A stretch of DNA of 64,000 nt from NCBI GenBank assembly GCA_964017235.1, contig OZ024935.1, positions 93,743,207 through 93,807,206 on the forward strand, written 5' to 3'. This document shows positions 10,806 through 21,287 of the stretch, in pieces. The first letter of the stretch is position 1. The number at the start of each line of letters is the position of its first letter. The position numbers and the translations under genes are program-made. The notes under the pieces were generated by a model. It saw only the letters and a program-made list of their open reading frames with translations. It had not been told where the DNA came from and searched no databases. The stretch comes from Sabellastarte sp. h YS-2021 (taxonomy: Eukaryota; Annelida; Polychaeta; Sabellida; Sabellidae).

Positions 10806-12557
10806 TGTTGATACCGGGGGGGCAGATAAACGATTGCTTCATACACACATTTATTGAATGCGGTTTAACTGTAAATACATAACATATAAACAATCAAACA
10901 ATAACACTGTATTAACAATAATGTCATATTACATCAATTTCATTAGAATCTTGAGACATTAGCTTTATCAATGAATAATATAGTTTCACATCAAATATTC
11001 CTATAAAGGTTTAATGCCTTGGAACAATCCTAATTTTATTACTCAAATGTTCATTATAGCTTATTAATAACTAATTTGTGATGCATGGACAAAGATTACA
11101 CACTAATACATAATAACAACGCAATCACTCTTAAAACTGCACAGGTGTACAGTTACTGAAACTTTACAACATACTAGCACATGCGGACAAATTAACACAG
11201 TCTAGAGTCTGTTAATTATGAATGAGTTCTATGACTTAGTAAGTACTTTTGTATATATATATTTCAGATCAAATAAATTGGACAATTACAACTGTACATC
11301 ACATATAGTAACAGATAATTCCTTCAAATACAACATTAATTCTCAAACACATTTAAGTGCAACAATTCTATATCTTACATTTATCTAGATGTTATTAGAA
11401 CTGAATATTATTATAGCACTTGAACAAATTAAATTAATCAAAGACTTCATAAGAATAATTCATACTTACAGAAATCTGTGGACTGTCCCCAATATCAAAC
11501 TTGTTGTCTTTTAACACTTCTAACACTTGTAACACTTGTAATACATATAATACTTGTAACACTTGTAATAGTTATAACACTTGTAACCCTTTTATATTTT
11601 GTCCTTTAAAACTTTTAAGTTGTCGCTTGTAGCACTTATAACATTTGTATTTATCAGTTTGTCACTTCAAAATATCATTTTATCATAATTACACTGCAGT
11701 CTGCAAGGAAGAGAACCTCTGGGTTAAGCAAAAAGCTGGTGTAACCCGTAAGTATCCTCAGTTGTGTTGTCCTTCAGCCTGCTAGTGTGAAAATCTGAAT
11801 TTTACTAAAAAACCTGATATTTTATAGGCAATACATGAAGCCAAGCTAGCCTCATTTTGAAACAAGGTGAAGCCTAAAATATATGTGCATATAAATTTTG
11901 TATATTATATTTACTGTATTTCCATATACTGTATTCAGTTGTCATCATTTGTGTTATTTACACCAAATATAGGCCAGGATTGGAATGAGTAACATTGCAT
12001 TTAAGCACCAAAAGTAGGGTATGAGACTGATGATGTACAGTCATAAAAACACAAGCCTGTATGCATGTAGTTGTACATAAGTGGCTAGTGTAAAACATGG
12101 GGCTGCCATTGTTGAGCCAGCCCTGGGTAGCTCGTTGACTTTCTACTGTAGGCCTTATGAAACTGATGTCCAACCATAAACAAAGGCCCACAAACTCACT
12201 GAAGTGTTTACACATGCAAATAGAAATATACATATAAATCAGTAAAATATTCTACTGATACTGAAATCAGAAATATAAAAAGTAAACAAATATATTTGAC
12301 TTATGCAGCATTCCTAAATTAAGTAAAGATCCCTTCACTCATTGCTTACATTTATATTCAGATAATCACACAATACCATCTATCAATTACTAAATTAAGT
12401 GTTTTACCTAGTAAAATTCAATTAACAAAGTTTCAAGATTTGGTAATATAAACTCTTGAGTATAAATTCATATTATAAACAGGCAACATTCCTTTGTGTT
12501 ACAAATTTTATATAAATATTTATGTATCAGGATGCTTGGGCTGTACAGCACCCAACA
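10806..12557 (-). repeat. 5' LTR of Bel/Pao element
   Basis: A 1752-bp direct repeat of 4100-5884. As the upstream LTR it should hold the element promoter and polyadenylation signals. It is in the same orientation as the receptor gene at 12894-16335 and lies directly downstream of it, so read-through transcripts could end or be processed here. It has an extra 'acttgtaac' unit near 11550 relative to the other LTR. Confidence 0.92.
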
Positions 12558-12562
12558 CAAAG
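12558..12562. repeat. Target site duplication CAAAG (right)
   Basis: Exact match to 4095-4099, directly after the CACCCAACA end of the LTR. Confidence 0.85.
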
Positions 12563-12893
12563 CTCTGGGATTATGGGGTTACATCTCATTTAACATTCGA
12601 TGCCATAAAATAATTTCTCCTTAAACTCTACATGTCATGCATTTTTTCATGTGTCTGTGAAGTAAATGTAAAATTATGCTTTGACACGAACAGATACCCA
12701 ACGTTGACTAGTTTGGTAAGATTAATAATACTTGCATTAAAGAAATCCCTCAAATGAAATAATTATCAATGGCTAAATTTGTTTAAGCATTTATACATGT
12801 ATATACAATGAGCAACTGATATTTACATATTTACATAGTTTGTGGTGTCAGCAAGAGTACACATTTCAAAACTTCATATCAATGTCTACAGCA
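12563..12893. other. 3' flank or 3' UTR of receptor copy A
   Basis: Sequence between the retrotransposon and the stop codon of copy A. The part next to the stop resembles the corresponding flank of copy B (about 50390-50461), so it was included in the duplication and probably belongs to the 3' UTR. Confidence 0.5.
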
Positions 12894-15800
12894 TTACACA
12901 GCCCTTATGGTTTGATAAGAGCTAGGAGTGCTGGTGATTTCTCTTTCTCCAAGCTCTTGATAATCTGTTATATCTCTCCTTTGTGTATCTTGTGCAACAG
13001 CAGACATCTCATCCAAAGGTATTTCATAATCAGCATTACCAGCATTGTTTCTTGATCCTACAGAATGGATGTTGGACATTTCTGTGACACGTATTGGCTG
13101 TTTACTCTTTGAAATTTGGTTTCTGTGCCACAGTCTGAATACAATGGTAGAGAGAACCAGAGTGACCAATGCAGAAACCACTGAACAAACAACAGCTGCA
13201 AGGGCTATTTGGTTCGAGCATGAATCTGCAAAGAATATGTACATATGCTAACAGTAACTTTACAGCTTTGACAGTCTAAATGAGAATAATGACAGTGGAA
13301 CGACTTATATAAGTTTTAGCATAATACAATGCTTGCCTTCGAAATAGTTTTATTACTCACCCAAGAGTCACCCAAGCATTTACTTGATATGTAACATGAA
13401 AAGAAGCCATGGGTAGAAAATCAGATTACAAATATTAGTTTTATCCTTTAAAGGTGGTTCCTGAAGTGTAAATTACTTGTAAAACTATATTAAACAAGAG
13501 GACTCAGAGAGTAAAAACCTCCACAAAAGCACATAACAATAACTAAATGGATAAGTTGGACCTGATATTTTTGTATCCAGATGGTAATAAAGATCACTCT
13601 AAAAACTTAATGGGATCTGCACTGGACCAAGGCCCAACTCTCCTTTTTAAGCGTGAGCTCCCGTGAGGTTCACACTTCTAGAGATCACTTCCTTTGTTTC
13701 CGGACTTTCATGAATTGTGGCATGGCCACAATGACTATTGGTCTTTTACAGAAGTTAAACAGCTATGGAATACATCCGTACTGGGATGGGTTACCGCTTC
13801 AGTGCACTACTTATGTCTCTGATGGCTTTATGCTAGAGTTAATACACCAAAATCCCTTTTTGCCTTGTTTCATGAAGATATAATCAGTAGTATTTGCATA
13901 ATCATGCTAACAGACAAATGTTTGAAAAAATATATCTCCTTGGCAGAGGAAATAAACAGCTGATGATCAGATTGTTCTCTGAACCATTTATAAGGTTCTG
14001 ATATCAGAGATTGATATACACAGCTACAGAGCCCTATGTAGGATATGATATATTTTTTATGTCAGTATCAAGACAAATTATTAGAGCAACATTCATTATC
14101 TGTTTATGCCACACTTTATTTAGTTTTTTCATTACCTTTAGATGCATCTCTGCATGTTATCTCAGTAGTTGTTGCCAGGCTTTCAGAACAAGTACCTCCT
14201 TGGTAACCTTCTTTGCAACCTCCAGGACAATCAAGTCCTGTGACGTGGTCGCATGTTCCTACTTTGCAGTGACATGTCATCTTACAGTCTTGACCAAAGT
14301 ACCCTGGGAAACACCCTGTTAAAAATTGCATTAAAAATACATTTGTTTGAAAGATTCAATTTTTTTTTAAAACTATTGATTTTTACAAACAAAATAAACA
14401 ATCGAACAAATTTTGAAAGTAAGTCCTTCCTTTTGAAATACATTAATATAGTTCATTTCAGCAGCATGAGTTAATAAACTTTCACACATATCTTTTAGTC
14501 AAACAAACATCTCAATAAAACATGTCAGTATGACACATGTTTTAGTTTATTTGTAACAAAAAAATCTTGCCTGTTTCACAGGTGTTGCCTGTGTATCCAG
14601 GATTACAGCCCCTGTTACAATAGCCAGTTTGTTGAGAACATTCATCTTTGCAGTTGGGAGGACAATCAAGTGTACACCTGTCACCATGTGTACCCAGAGG
14701 GCATTCTGAAGTCATACCATTTTATCAATTTAACAACAATTTTAAACATTCAAAACCCAATGCATGAGTTCAGATGGATTGTTCCACAGCCATATCACCA
14801 AATTCTCACTACAAAATGACAATGACTATTCAACATTAACAGCCATTTTATTATTTTATATTATACTTTACATCATTTATTATCAGCATACAGTGAGATG
14901 ACATGCTAGAGTAAGTTAATTATTAAAGGTAGTGAAAAGAAAGGTTTAATTTTGTAAAAAGTACCCTCAGAGCAGTTATTTCCTTTGAATCCTGAATCAC
15001 ACTCTCCATTAGGACATGCACCATCTGCTGTAAACTTGTCACATGGTGGATTCTTACAGTTTGATGAACAGTTGTGTGCACACTCCACACCATAGGTTCC
15101 ATCTGGACAGACTATACGATTCATAATTATTTAACTTAGATGAAAAAGTCATATGCTTATGTACACATTTCAGTAGAAAGCGAAACTCTGTAATTAAGGT
15201 ACATCTTTTATTGACCTATTTAAGAAAATTTCCTAACAGTAAGGTACAGGAACGTATTATCAATACAATGGCACACAAATAGTAAATATAGTGGGATTTG
15301 ATCAATAACTCACAGGCTTTAAGTATTCATACAAGGTTGAAAATGTTTGGTACTTTGGTATGTTACATTTGTATAAGCATTGTGAATACTATATAAACGG
15401 GAATTTCTGTATGAAATATAAAAACATAACTCATTTAAAATCATTTAAACTGGTAATAATATATTGTCTTTGCTTATCTAGAAAATACTATTTGAGTAAG
15501 GTATCCATTTGATTTTCTAAATGTACCTGCACGCACCCCAACTTCACATAAATTTATAATTGGTTCTGGACGTGTAACACTCAAATATCTGCAACAAACA
15601 ATCACAAATGCTTGTAAAAGTTCAACTTATATATCAAGATAATTTGGCAACAAATTCGATATTTCATTGAATAATGTTGTATGAGTGTCTTTAAAGATGT
15701 ACAAACCTGGCAGTTATGGGCACATCACAATTAAACGTCCTGGTTGCACTATTCCCAAAATTTCCATCAAAATGTAAGCATAGGTACTTGTCATCATCCT

Positions 15801-16335
15801 TATATGGATTGAATGTTTTATTTGATCCATATATGGGAAATCCATTCAGTCTGTGCGCTGGAAGTAATAAAAATAAAACAAACTAAGAGAGGAACATTAT
15901 ACTGAAGGACAATATTTTTGACATATGACAAAAAATAACATTTTTCCTTTTTCATGTTTTCATAATATAACCATCATCTTAAAGACAGTGTGAGTCACTG
16001 AGCAGCTGTCATGATATGACATGAAATAAATCCCTTAATGTTGCATTTGCTTAATTAAATATATATTTTTTCTTCTTACTCACAACAATCTTCAATTCAA
16101 TTGGTAAGAGCCACAGAGAACACAGTCACAAAGGATCCCATGTCCACAGCCCACCATGGTTTCTCCTTATTTGGGAGTGTATGTGTACAGGAGCATTCTT
16201 TAAAATTATTATCAGTGTTTCCATCTACAGCCTTGTCACTTGTCCCGTCTATTCTCATGCCATTATTTCCAGTTTCAGAATAAACTGAAGACTGATTCGT
16301 GGGCTTTCCAATGAGACTGAATGTGTACATCCCAT
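12894..16335 (-). CDS. FTP lectin-EGF-transmembrane receptor, copy A
   Basis: Seven exons read on the minus strand: 16335-16084, 15857-15707, 15588-15527, 15111-14965, 14705-14571, 14315-14136, 13225-12894. Phases agree across all junctions and give about 419 residues before the final stop. Exons 1-3 encode a fucolectin/tachylectin-4/pentraxin (FTP) domain with DKAVDG, PWWAVD, HRLNG and LCEVGV motifs. Exons 4-6 encode Cys-rich MEGF-like EGF modules and a short Thr-containing stalk. Exon 7 has a membrane span (IALAAVVCSVVSALVTLVLS and following) and a tail of about 80 residues with Tyr motifs YEIPL, YQEL and YQTI. The likely role is a surface glycan receptor; this is inferred. Exon 1 has an in-frame TGA at 16097-16099 where copies B and C have CGA. 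The exon 5 donor is GC rather than GT. The first exon with the signal peptide was not found. It could be a polymorphic or recent pseudogene. Confidence 0.8.
13498..13640 (-). repeat. Degenerate copy of the CTTGGCGGAGGT element
   Basis: Inside the last intron of copy A, the words 'gtatccagatggtaa' and 'gatcactctaaaaac' and the end 'actcagagagt..acctcc' match, in antisense, the element at 1486-1812 and its relatives. The ends are eroded. Confidence 0.4.
13640..13880 (+). repeat. Dispersed repeat family R, intron copy
   Basis: It shares 'aagcgtgagct', 'ttctagagatca', 'ctttcatgaattgtggc' and 'gtctctgatggctt' with copies at about 1255-1440, 43700-43860 and 55195-55650 (plus) and 18175-18440 and 41080-41275 (minus). 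Non-coding; class unknown. Confidence 0.55.
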
Positions 16336-17904
16336 CTACAATAGAATTTACAGTTATATATGTTCTATGTTTTAACTAAAGACTAACTTGCAGTCTTGTG
16401 TATAAAAGAACCACACCCATCTCTAGTTTCAGTATGAACTGAAGACTGATTGGTTGTCGAGGAGAGGTGCAACTCCAATCTAAAATATATACTATAAATC
16501 TTCTATGAATTGAATGAAGACTTATTTGCAGGTATGTAAGTCTAGGTCACACTGTAATGCAAAATGAAAACCTATCAAGCAAATCTACAGCTACTCTGAT
16601 CTAATCTATTCACAAAACCTGCCAAGCAAATCAACAGCTACTCTGATCTCATGTATTCGCATTAAAGACCGTCTTCTGAGTGGCTATACTTGATAGAGTA
16701 ATTTTATTATTTTATCTACTTTACTAACTTTAAAGTATTATTCTAGAAAATTCTAGAATGGTTGCAACCTCTCCCATCTCTAAAGGGTGTCTCAAAAAAT
16801 TTTTAATAGAAGGGATAAAACCTTTTATAATTATTCTAGAAAATAATAACTATAAATAATGTTATTAAAAAGAAACTTTGACATCTATGTAATATAGATT
16901 AATTAAAGGCACAGATTGAAATAACACAAGTGACTATTAACTGTATTTCACAAATTCTTTAGTATAATGGGGAGGGAACTCATCAAAAACAAGTAATTTT
17001 CAACACATTCGGGCTTATATTATTATTATTAATACAATTTACAATTAAAAACCTTTTTAGTATTTTCCGTGTTCCAACCAATAAAAAGTACTGAAACTTG
17101 TATATCTTTCAAGAGTAAGTCCCAATTTCAATAATAATCTAAATACACAACAGCACGTAATGCCAGTTAAAACTTGACAAGGAGTACTAAATAAATATAC
17201 ACCATTAAAACTGTACAGCTACCCCAGTAAAAAGGTAAGATTGCACTAAGAAATCTGTGTTTCTGAAAGAATTAGCAAGATGTAATTAAGACTACCTACT
17301 GTAACGCATCCCGGCAATAATATGACAAGATTTATAAATACATTACAAGAGTATGAAGACCTCTTAATAGCAGGGGCCTCTTAATAGATCTTTATATCTC
17401 CCTTTAGGTCTTTAAATTGGCCTCTCACAAATTTTTCATGATACTTTCAGATATTTACATTCATTATTTAAGTAAGCTTGTGTATAATTATTAGCATATA
17501 AAATTGTCTAGTTGCCTGTGAAGAGATTAAGCACAATGAAATTTAGTCAAGTTGATTAAATCAAGGACAGTATATGTCCAAATTGAGGATGTCAAGTGAA
17601 GCTGTGGAACCATGATGGATCAATACACTGACATTCCAGTGGTTAATTTTTGATGCTGAAACATTTCTTTCACACTGATGCAGGTCAAGTTAGCTATAAA
17701 ATGAGGTCACCAAGGGAACAGATAAAGTGCACAGATTTCTCGCATACTAAAGCTGACCAAATCAGTTAGAAGCTGAGGTTGCCCATCAATATTCACCCTT
17801 ACATTTGTACCAAGTGGACAGTGATCGATAACTTTGGGGACCCAACAATGACTTGAGGTCAAATAACAGATAAAAATTTCATTACAGACCATAAGGAAAA
17901 ACAA
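16336..17904. other. Upstream intron or flank of copy A
   Basis: No exon recognised. At 16390-16545 there is a degraded second copy of the exon 1 / intron boundary. Near 16555-16660 a 44-bp unit is imperfectly repeated ('gcaaatc.acagctactctgat'). A 65-codon minus-strand frame (17707-17904) with a hydrophobic start ends exactly at the boundary of the tandem array; I do not recognise it. Confidence 0.45.
16390..16545 (-). repeat. Partial duplication of FTP exon 1 border
   Basis: The words 'agtttcag.atgaactgaagactgatt' and 'aagacttatttgcag' repeat, with drift, the end of exon 1 and its upstream intron (16255-16400). It is a small local tandem duplication and is not translatable. Confidence 0.45.
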
Positions 17905-18174
17905 AGGGTAGATTATTATTCACATATTAATATGGGTGAAACGCAAATTTTATTTGAAGAGATTTTAAGAGCTTAAAAGTTTTGGTGGTATGGCAGGAAG
18001 TGCAAGAAAAAGTGAAGTCAGGTTTTGATAAATTATACAGATGCAACCACATTGTAAAACTTTGCAAAACATTCCACTGCCCATAATTTTCTAACATTGC
18101 ATCTGGGAGTCTCAGAGCGTCCTATGCAAACCTCACAATTGGGTGGTCTATTGACTACTTTTCCTCAACATGTC

Positions 18175-18440
18175 TTGAGTGGGTATAAGTACCAGCCACA
18201 AAGCCATCAGTGACATGAGTAGTGCACTGAAGAGGTCACCCATCATAGTACTAACGTAACCCATTGCCGCTTAACTTCTGTAGAAGACTGACACTCATCG
18301 CAGTACATCACAATTCATGAAAGTCTGGAGACAAGAAAAAACAGTAAGAAAAGTGATCTCCAGAAGCACGAGCCTTGTTAGAGCTGGCACTTAAAATAGA
18401 TGCAGGAGAGCCTTGCAAAGGTTGTTTTTGCAGAAAAACT
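18175..18440 (-). repeat. Dispersed repeat family R, inverted copy in unit 1
   Basis: Reverse-complement match to 13640-13880 ('gtgcactgaagagg', 'cattgccgcttaacttctgtagaaga', 'caattcatgaaagtctgg', 'agtgatctc.agaag'). The same segment recurs in the other two units. Confidence 0.5.
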
Positions 18441-19194
18441 TTAATAGCTCACGCTGGACACAGTGTATCATCAGTAAGTCGTGGAACTTGACCAATATGG
18501 TCATCTGATGTTTCTTACTAATTCTTAAGTTCCATTTTGTGTTCCAGATTCACAACTATTGTGTCTTTTCAGCAAATTGTCTTAAAAGGCCTTAACTGAA
18601 TGTGGGACCACATTCGGCATGTGAAGACAACAAACATGGTAAGATGAAATCAGTTCTAAATAATTTAGGGTCCTGTAATGAATTACACCTTGTGTCTAAA
18701 TATGCAGGGAAGAGCAGATTTGCTATTTTGTTATATGAATCTGAAATATGTTTTTATAATAAGTGTCAGATGGGTCTAGTCTAAGGATTCTAAAAGTGCA
18801 TGCAACATAACCTTTGAAAATCAGAGGGCTAGAAGTCTGCTACTTCATCAATGGTCTGAAATTTTGGTTTAAATTTCTGGACAGCTCAAACAGTTCTGTC
18901 AAAACATTCAAATTAATGGAACTGTAGTTCAGGGTAAGACAGAACTAATAGCTGTATGCTTGTGTACATCTTTTGGCTTAGATAACGGGTGAAGTAAAGC
19001 ATTGTTGGTCAGTCTAAATGTCAAATCAATGCTTTCAGTGTGATATCTCTGTCAAATAACATACTTCATCCGACTGAGCTCTGGCAGAATAATGGTTTGT
19101 AACAGTTTGACTAAATAGCTCATTATTTGATCACTAAAATTGATATTGTAATAAATTTATGTCAGCATAATCTCTCAAGTAAGCTTATGTCACC

Positions 19195-19856
19195 CTAGGG
19201 CCGGATTCACAAAAGGCCTCAAGTCTTAGATTTTGCTCAAATCTGAGATTTTGGTCTCAGCTGAGATTCTGCTCAAGTTGAGATTCACAAAAGGGATCCT
19301 AGCCGAGACCAAAATCTCAGACATGTTTTGAGGTGGGACCAATCAAAATTGATGTAACATTCTGTTGAGATCAGTTTAAAGCATACACATTTATATTTAC
19401 AACTATCCCACATGTACTCAGATTTTATAATATTTTCTATCTAATAAAATGTTTTCTTTTTACTATGATTTGTACTGCCATACAAAATAACTGATTAAAA
19501 CAGCAAAACAAACCATTCGTGAAAATTAGTAATGTAACTGCTTTACTGTTGTTTTCATACAAACTCTTTGTATATATTCATGTTTTAGGTCAAAAGTTAT
19601 AAATATGTGATACTTGGCAATTTTTATTTTGTTATGAGACTTGTAACTACAGATACTCTATTTTATGAAAACTTAAGTCACCCCCTAGGCAGTCTCAGAT
19701 TTGAGAGCAAATCTGAGCCAAATCTCAGCCTGAGATCTTTTGTGAATTCCAGCTGAGCAAAAGGTCTTAAATATGAGAAAAATCTAAGATAAATCTTAGA
19801 TTTGACACAAAAATATCAGATTTGAGACTTAAGACCTTTCGTGAATCCAGCCCCAG
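19195..19856. mobile_element. Foldback element F1, unit 1
   Basis: A 662-bp element with long inverted termini. The left arm starts CTAGGGCCGGATTCAC and the right arm ends GTGAATCCAGCCCCAG. The arms are built of degenerate 'tcaaatctgagattt' type words. There is no open frame. It is a MITE or foldback-type element; its target duplication could not be fixed. Confidence 0.7.
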
Positions 19857-19967
19857 TGTCATATTTGTTTACGTGTCAAACTTGTAACTGACAGTAATAC
19901 ACTTTGTTAAATGAGCACAGTTCTGAAAAAGTCGGAACATCTCAAAATGTGACCTCATTGCTAACAG

Positions 19968-20665
19968 CAGGGGCCGGATTCACGAAAGGTCTCAAGTCTT
20001 AGCCAAATCTCAGCTGAGCTTTTGCTCAAATCTGAGATTTTTGTCTCAGCTGAGATTCCACTTAAGCTGAGATTCAGGAAAGGAATCTCAGCTGAGACAA
20101 AAATCTCAAGTCAAGTTTTGAGTCTGGACCAATCAAAACTGATGTAACATTTTGTAACATTTTTGAGATTAGTGAAAAGTATACACATTTATATTTTACC
20201 ACTCTGCCATATATACTCACATTTTAGAATATTTTTAATCAAGCAAAACATTGTCTTTTTACTTTAATTTGTACTGACATTCAAAAGAACTGATTATAAC
20301 AGCAAAACAAGCCACTCGTGTAAATTTGTAATGTAAATGTTAACTGTTGTTTTTGTACAAATTCTTAATATAAATTCATATTTTGTGTTACAAGTTAAAT
20401 AATATGTCATACTTCACTATTTTCATTTTGTTTTGTGACTTTTTATTACATACACTCTATTTTATGAAAACTTAAGTCACCCCTAGGCAGTCTTAGATTT
20501 GAGACCAAATCTGAGAAAAATCTTAGCCTGAGATCTTTTGTGAATCCCAGCTGAGCAAAAGGTCTCAAATCTAAGAAAAATCTTAGAAAAATCTAAGAAA
20601 AATCTTAGATTTGAGACCAAAATCTCAGATTTGAGACTTGAGACCTTTCATGAATCCGGCCCCTG
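19968..20665. mobile_element. Foldback element F2, unit 1
   Basis: A 698-bp relative of F1 with cleaner termini CAGGGGCCGGATTCACGA and TCATGAATCCGGCCCCTG. The centre aligns with the centre of F1, so both belong to one family. They lie only about 110 bp apart. Confidence 0.75.
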
Positions 20666-21240
20666 GGTAATCCAAGTTGATCTCAGTATTGTGAGAAACA
20701 TGATCTCCACTACATTGTTAAGACTTGACTTCATCAGTTCATCTAGGAATCTGCAGCACTTTACCAATAATATTTGTAATATAATCTATGTTATAACACA
20801 GACAGAGTTCCCAGCATTTCTGATCCCTCACGAAGAGTCTAAGAGGAGTTATAGCTTACTTTTATGCTTTGACTTTTGGTATTTCTGATAATTTATTAAA
20901 TATCTTTAACTTAATGAAAAGTTACACTTACAAGTGGGGAGTGTTATTAAAAAATGTCACTTAAAGCTTAATGTGTTACTGGATATAATTTGCTTTTTAT
21001 TGTCAGTATATCAACAAGCTTACACAGGCACTGACCCACTTTGGAGTTAATGATAACGGTTCACGTAGCTGTAGTTTATAGCCTACCTGGGTAACAGTTG
21101 TAACAGTTTTATGTCTTAAAGTTCTATCTTATAGTTTTAGCATGTAGGTACAGGCTTGTATTTTATGTGGCACTCGTTTAATGTTTCATGTGACGTGATG
21201 AACAGGTGTTAATATTTATATTTAATATTTGATTGCCCCT

Positions 21241-21287
21241 GGGCGCCTGGGCGGTTATATATTAAAGTGATGTTGGCCCAGGCGCCC
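21241..21287. other. GC-rich perfect 12-bp hairpin
   Basis: GGGCGCCTGGGC (21241-21252) is matched by GCCCAGGCGCCC (21276-21287) across a 23-base AT-rich loop. In units 2 and 3 the left arm has two changes (gggcacctgggt), so the stem is intact only in unit 1. Confidence 0.6.

Larger units (their letters stand above)
4095..12562 (-). mobile_element. Full-length Bel/Pao LTR retrotransposon
   Basis: The element runs on the minus strand, with the 5' LTR at 10806-12557, the coding part at 6146-10743 and the 3' LTR at 4100-5884. It is flanked by an exact 5-bp direct repeat CAAAG (4095-4099 and 12558-12562), the target site duplication. On the element strand the LTRs start TGTTGGGTGC and end GGTATCAGCA or GGTATCAACA, so both have TG...CA ends. 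The LTRs differ by only about six or seven substitutions and three indels, so the insertion is recent. The order Gag-like DUF1759, CCHC knuckles, aspartic protease, RT, RNase H, integrase, DUF5641 defines Bel/Pao. A frame break and two apparent in-frame losses in pol suggest it is not autonomous now. Confidence 0.95.
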
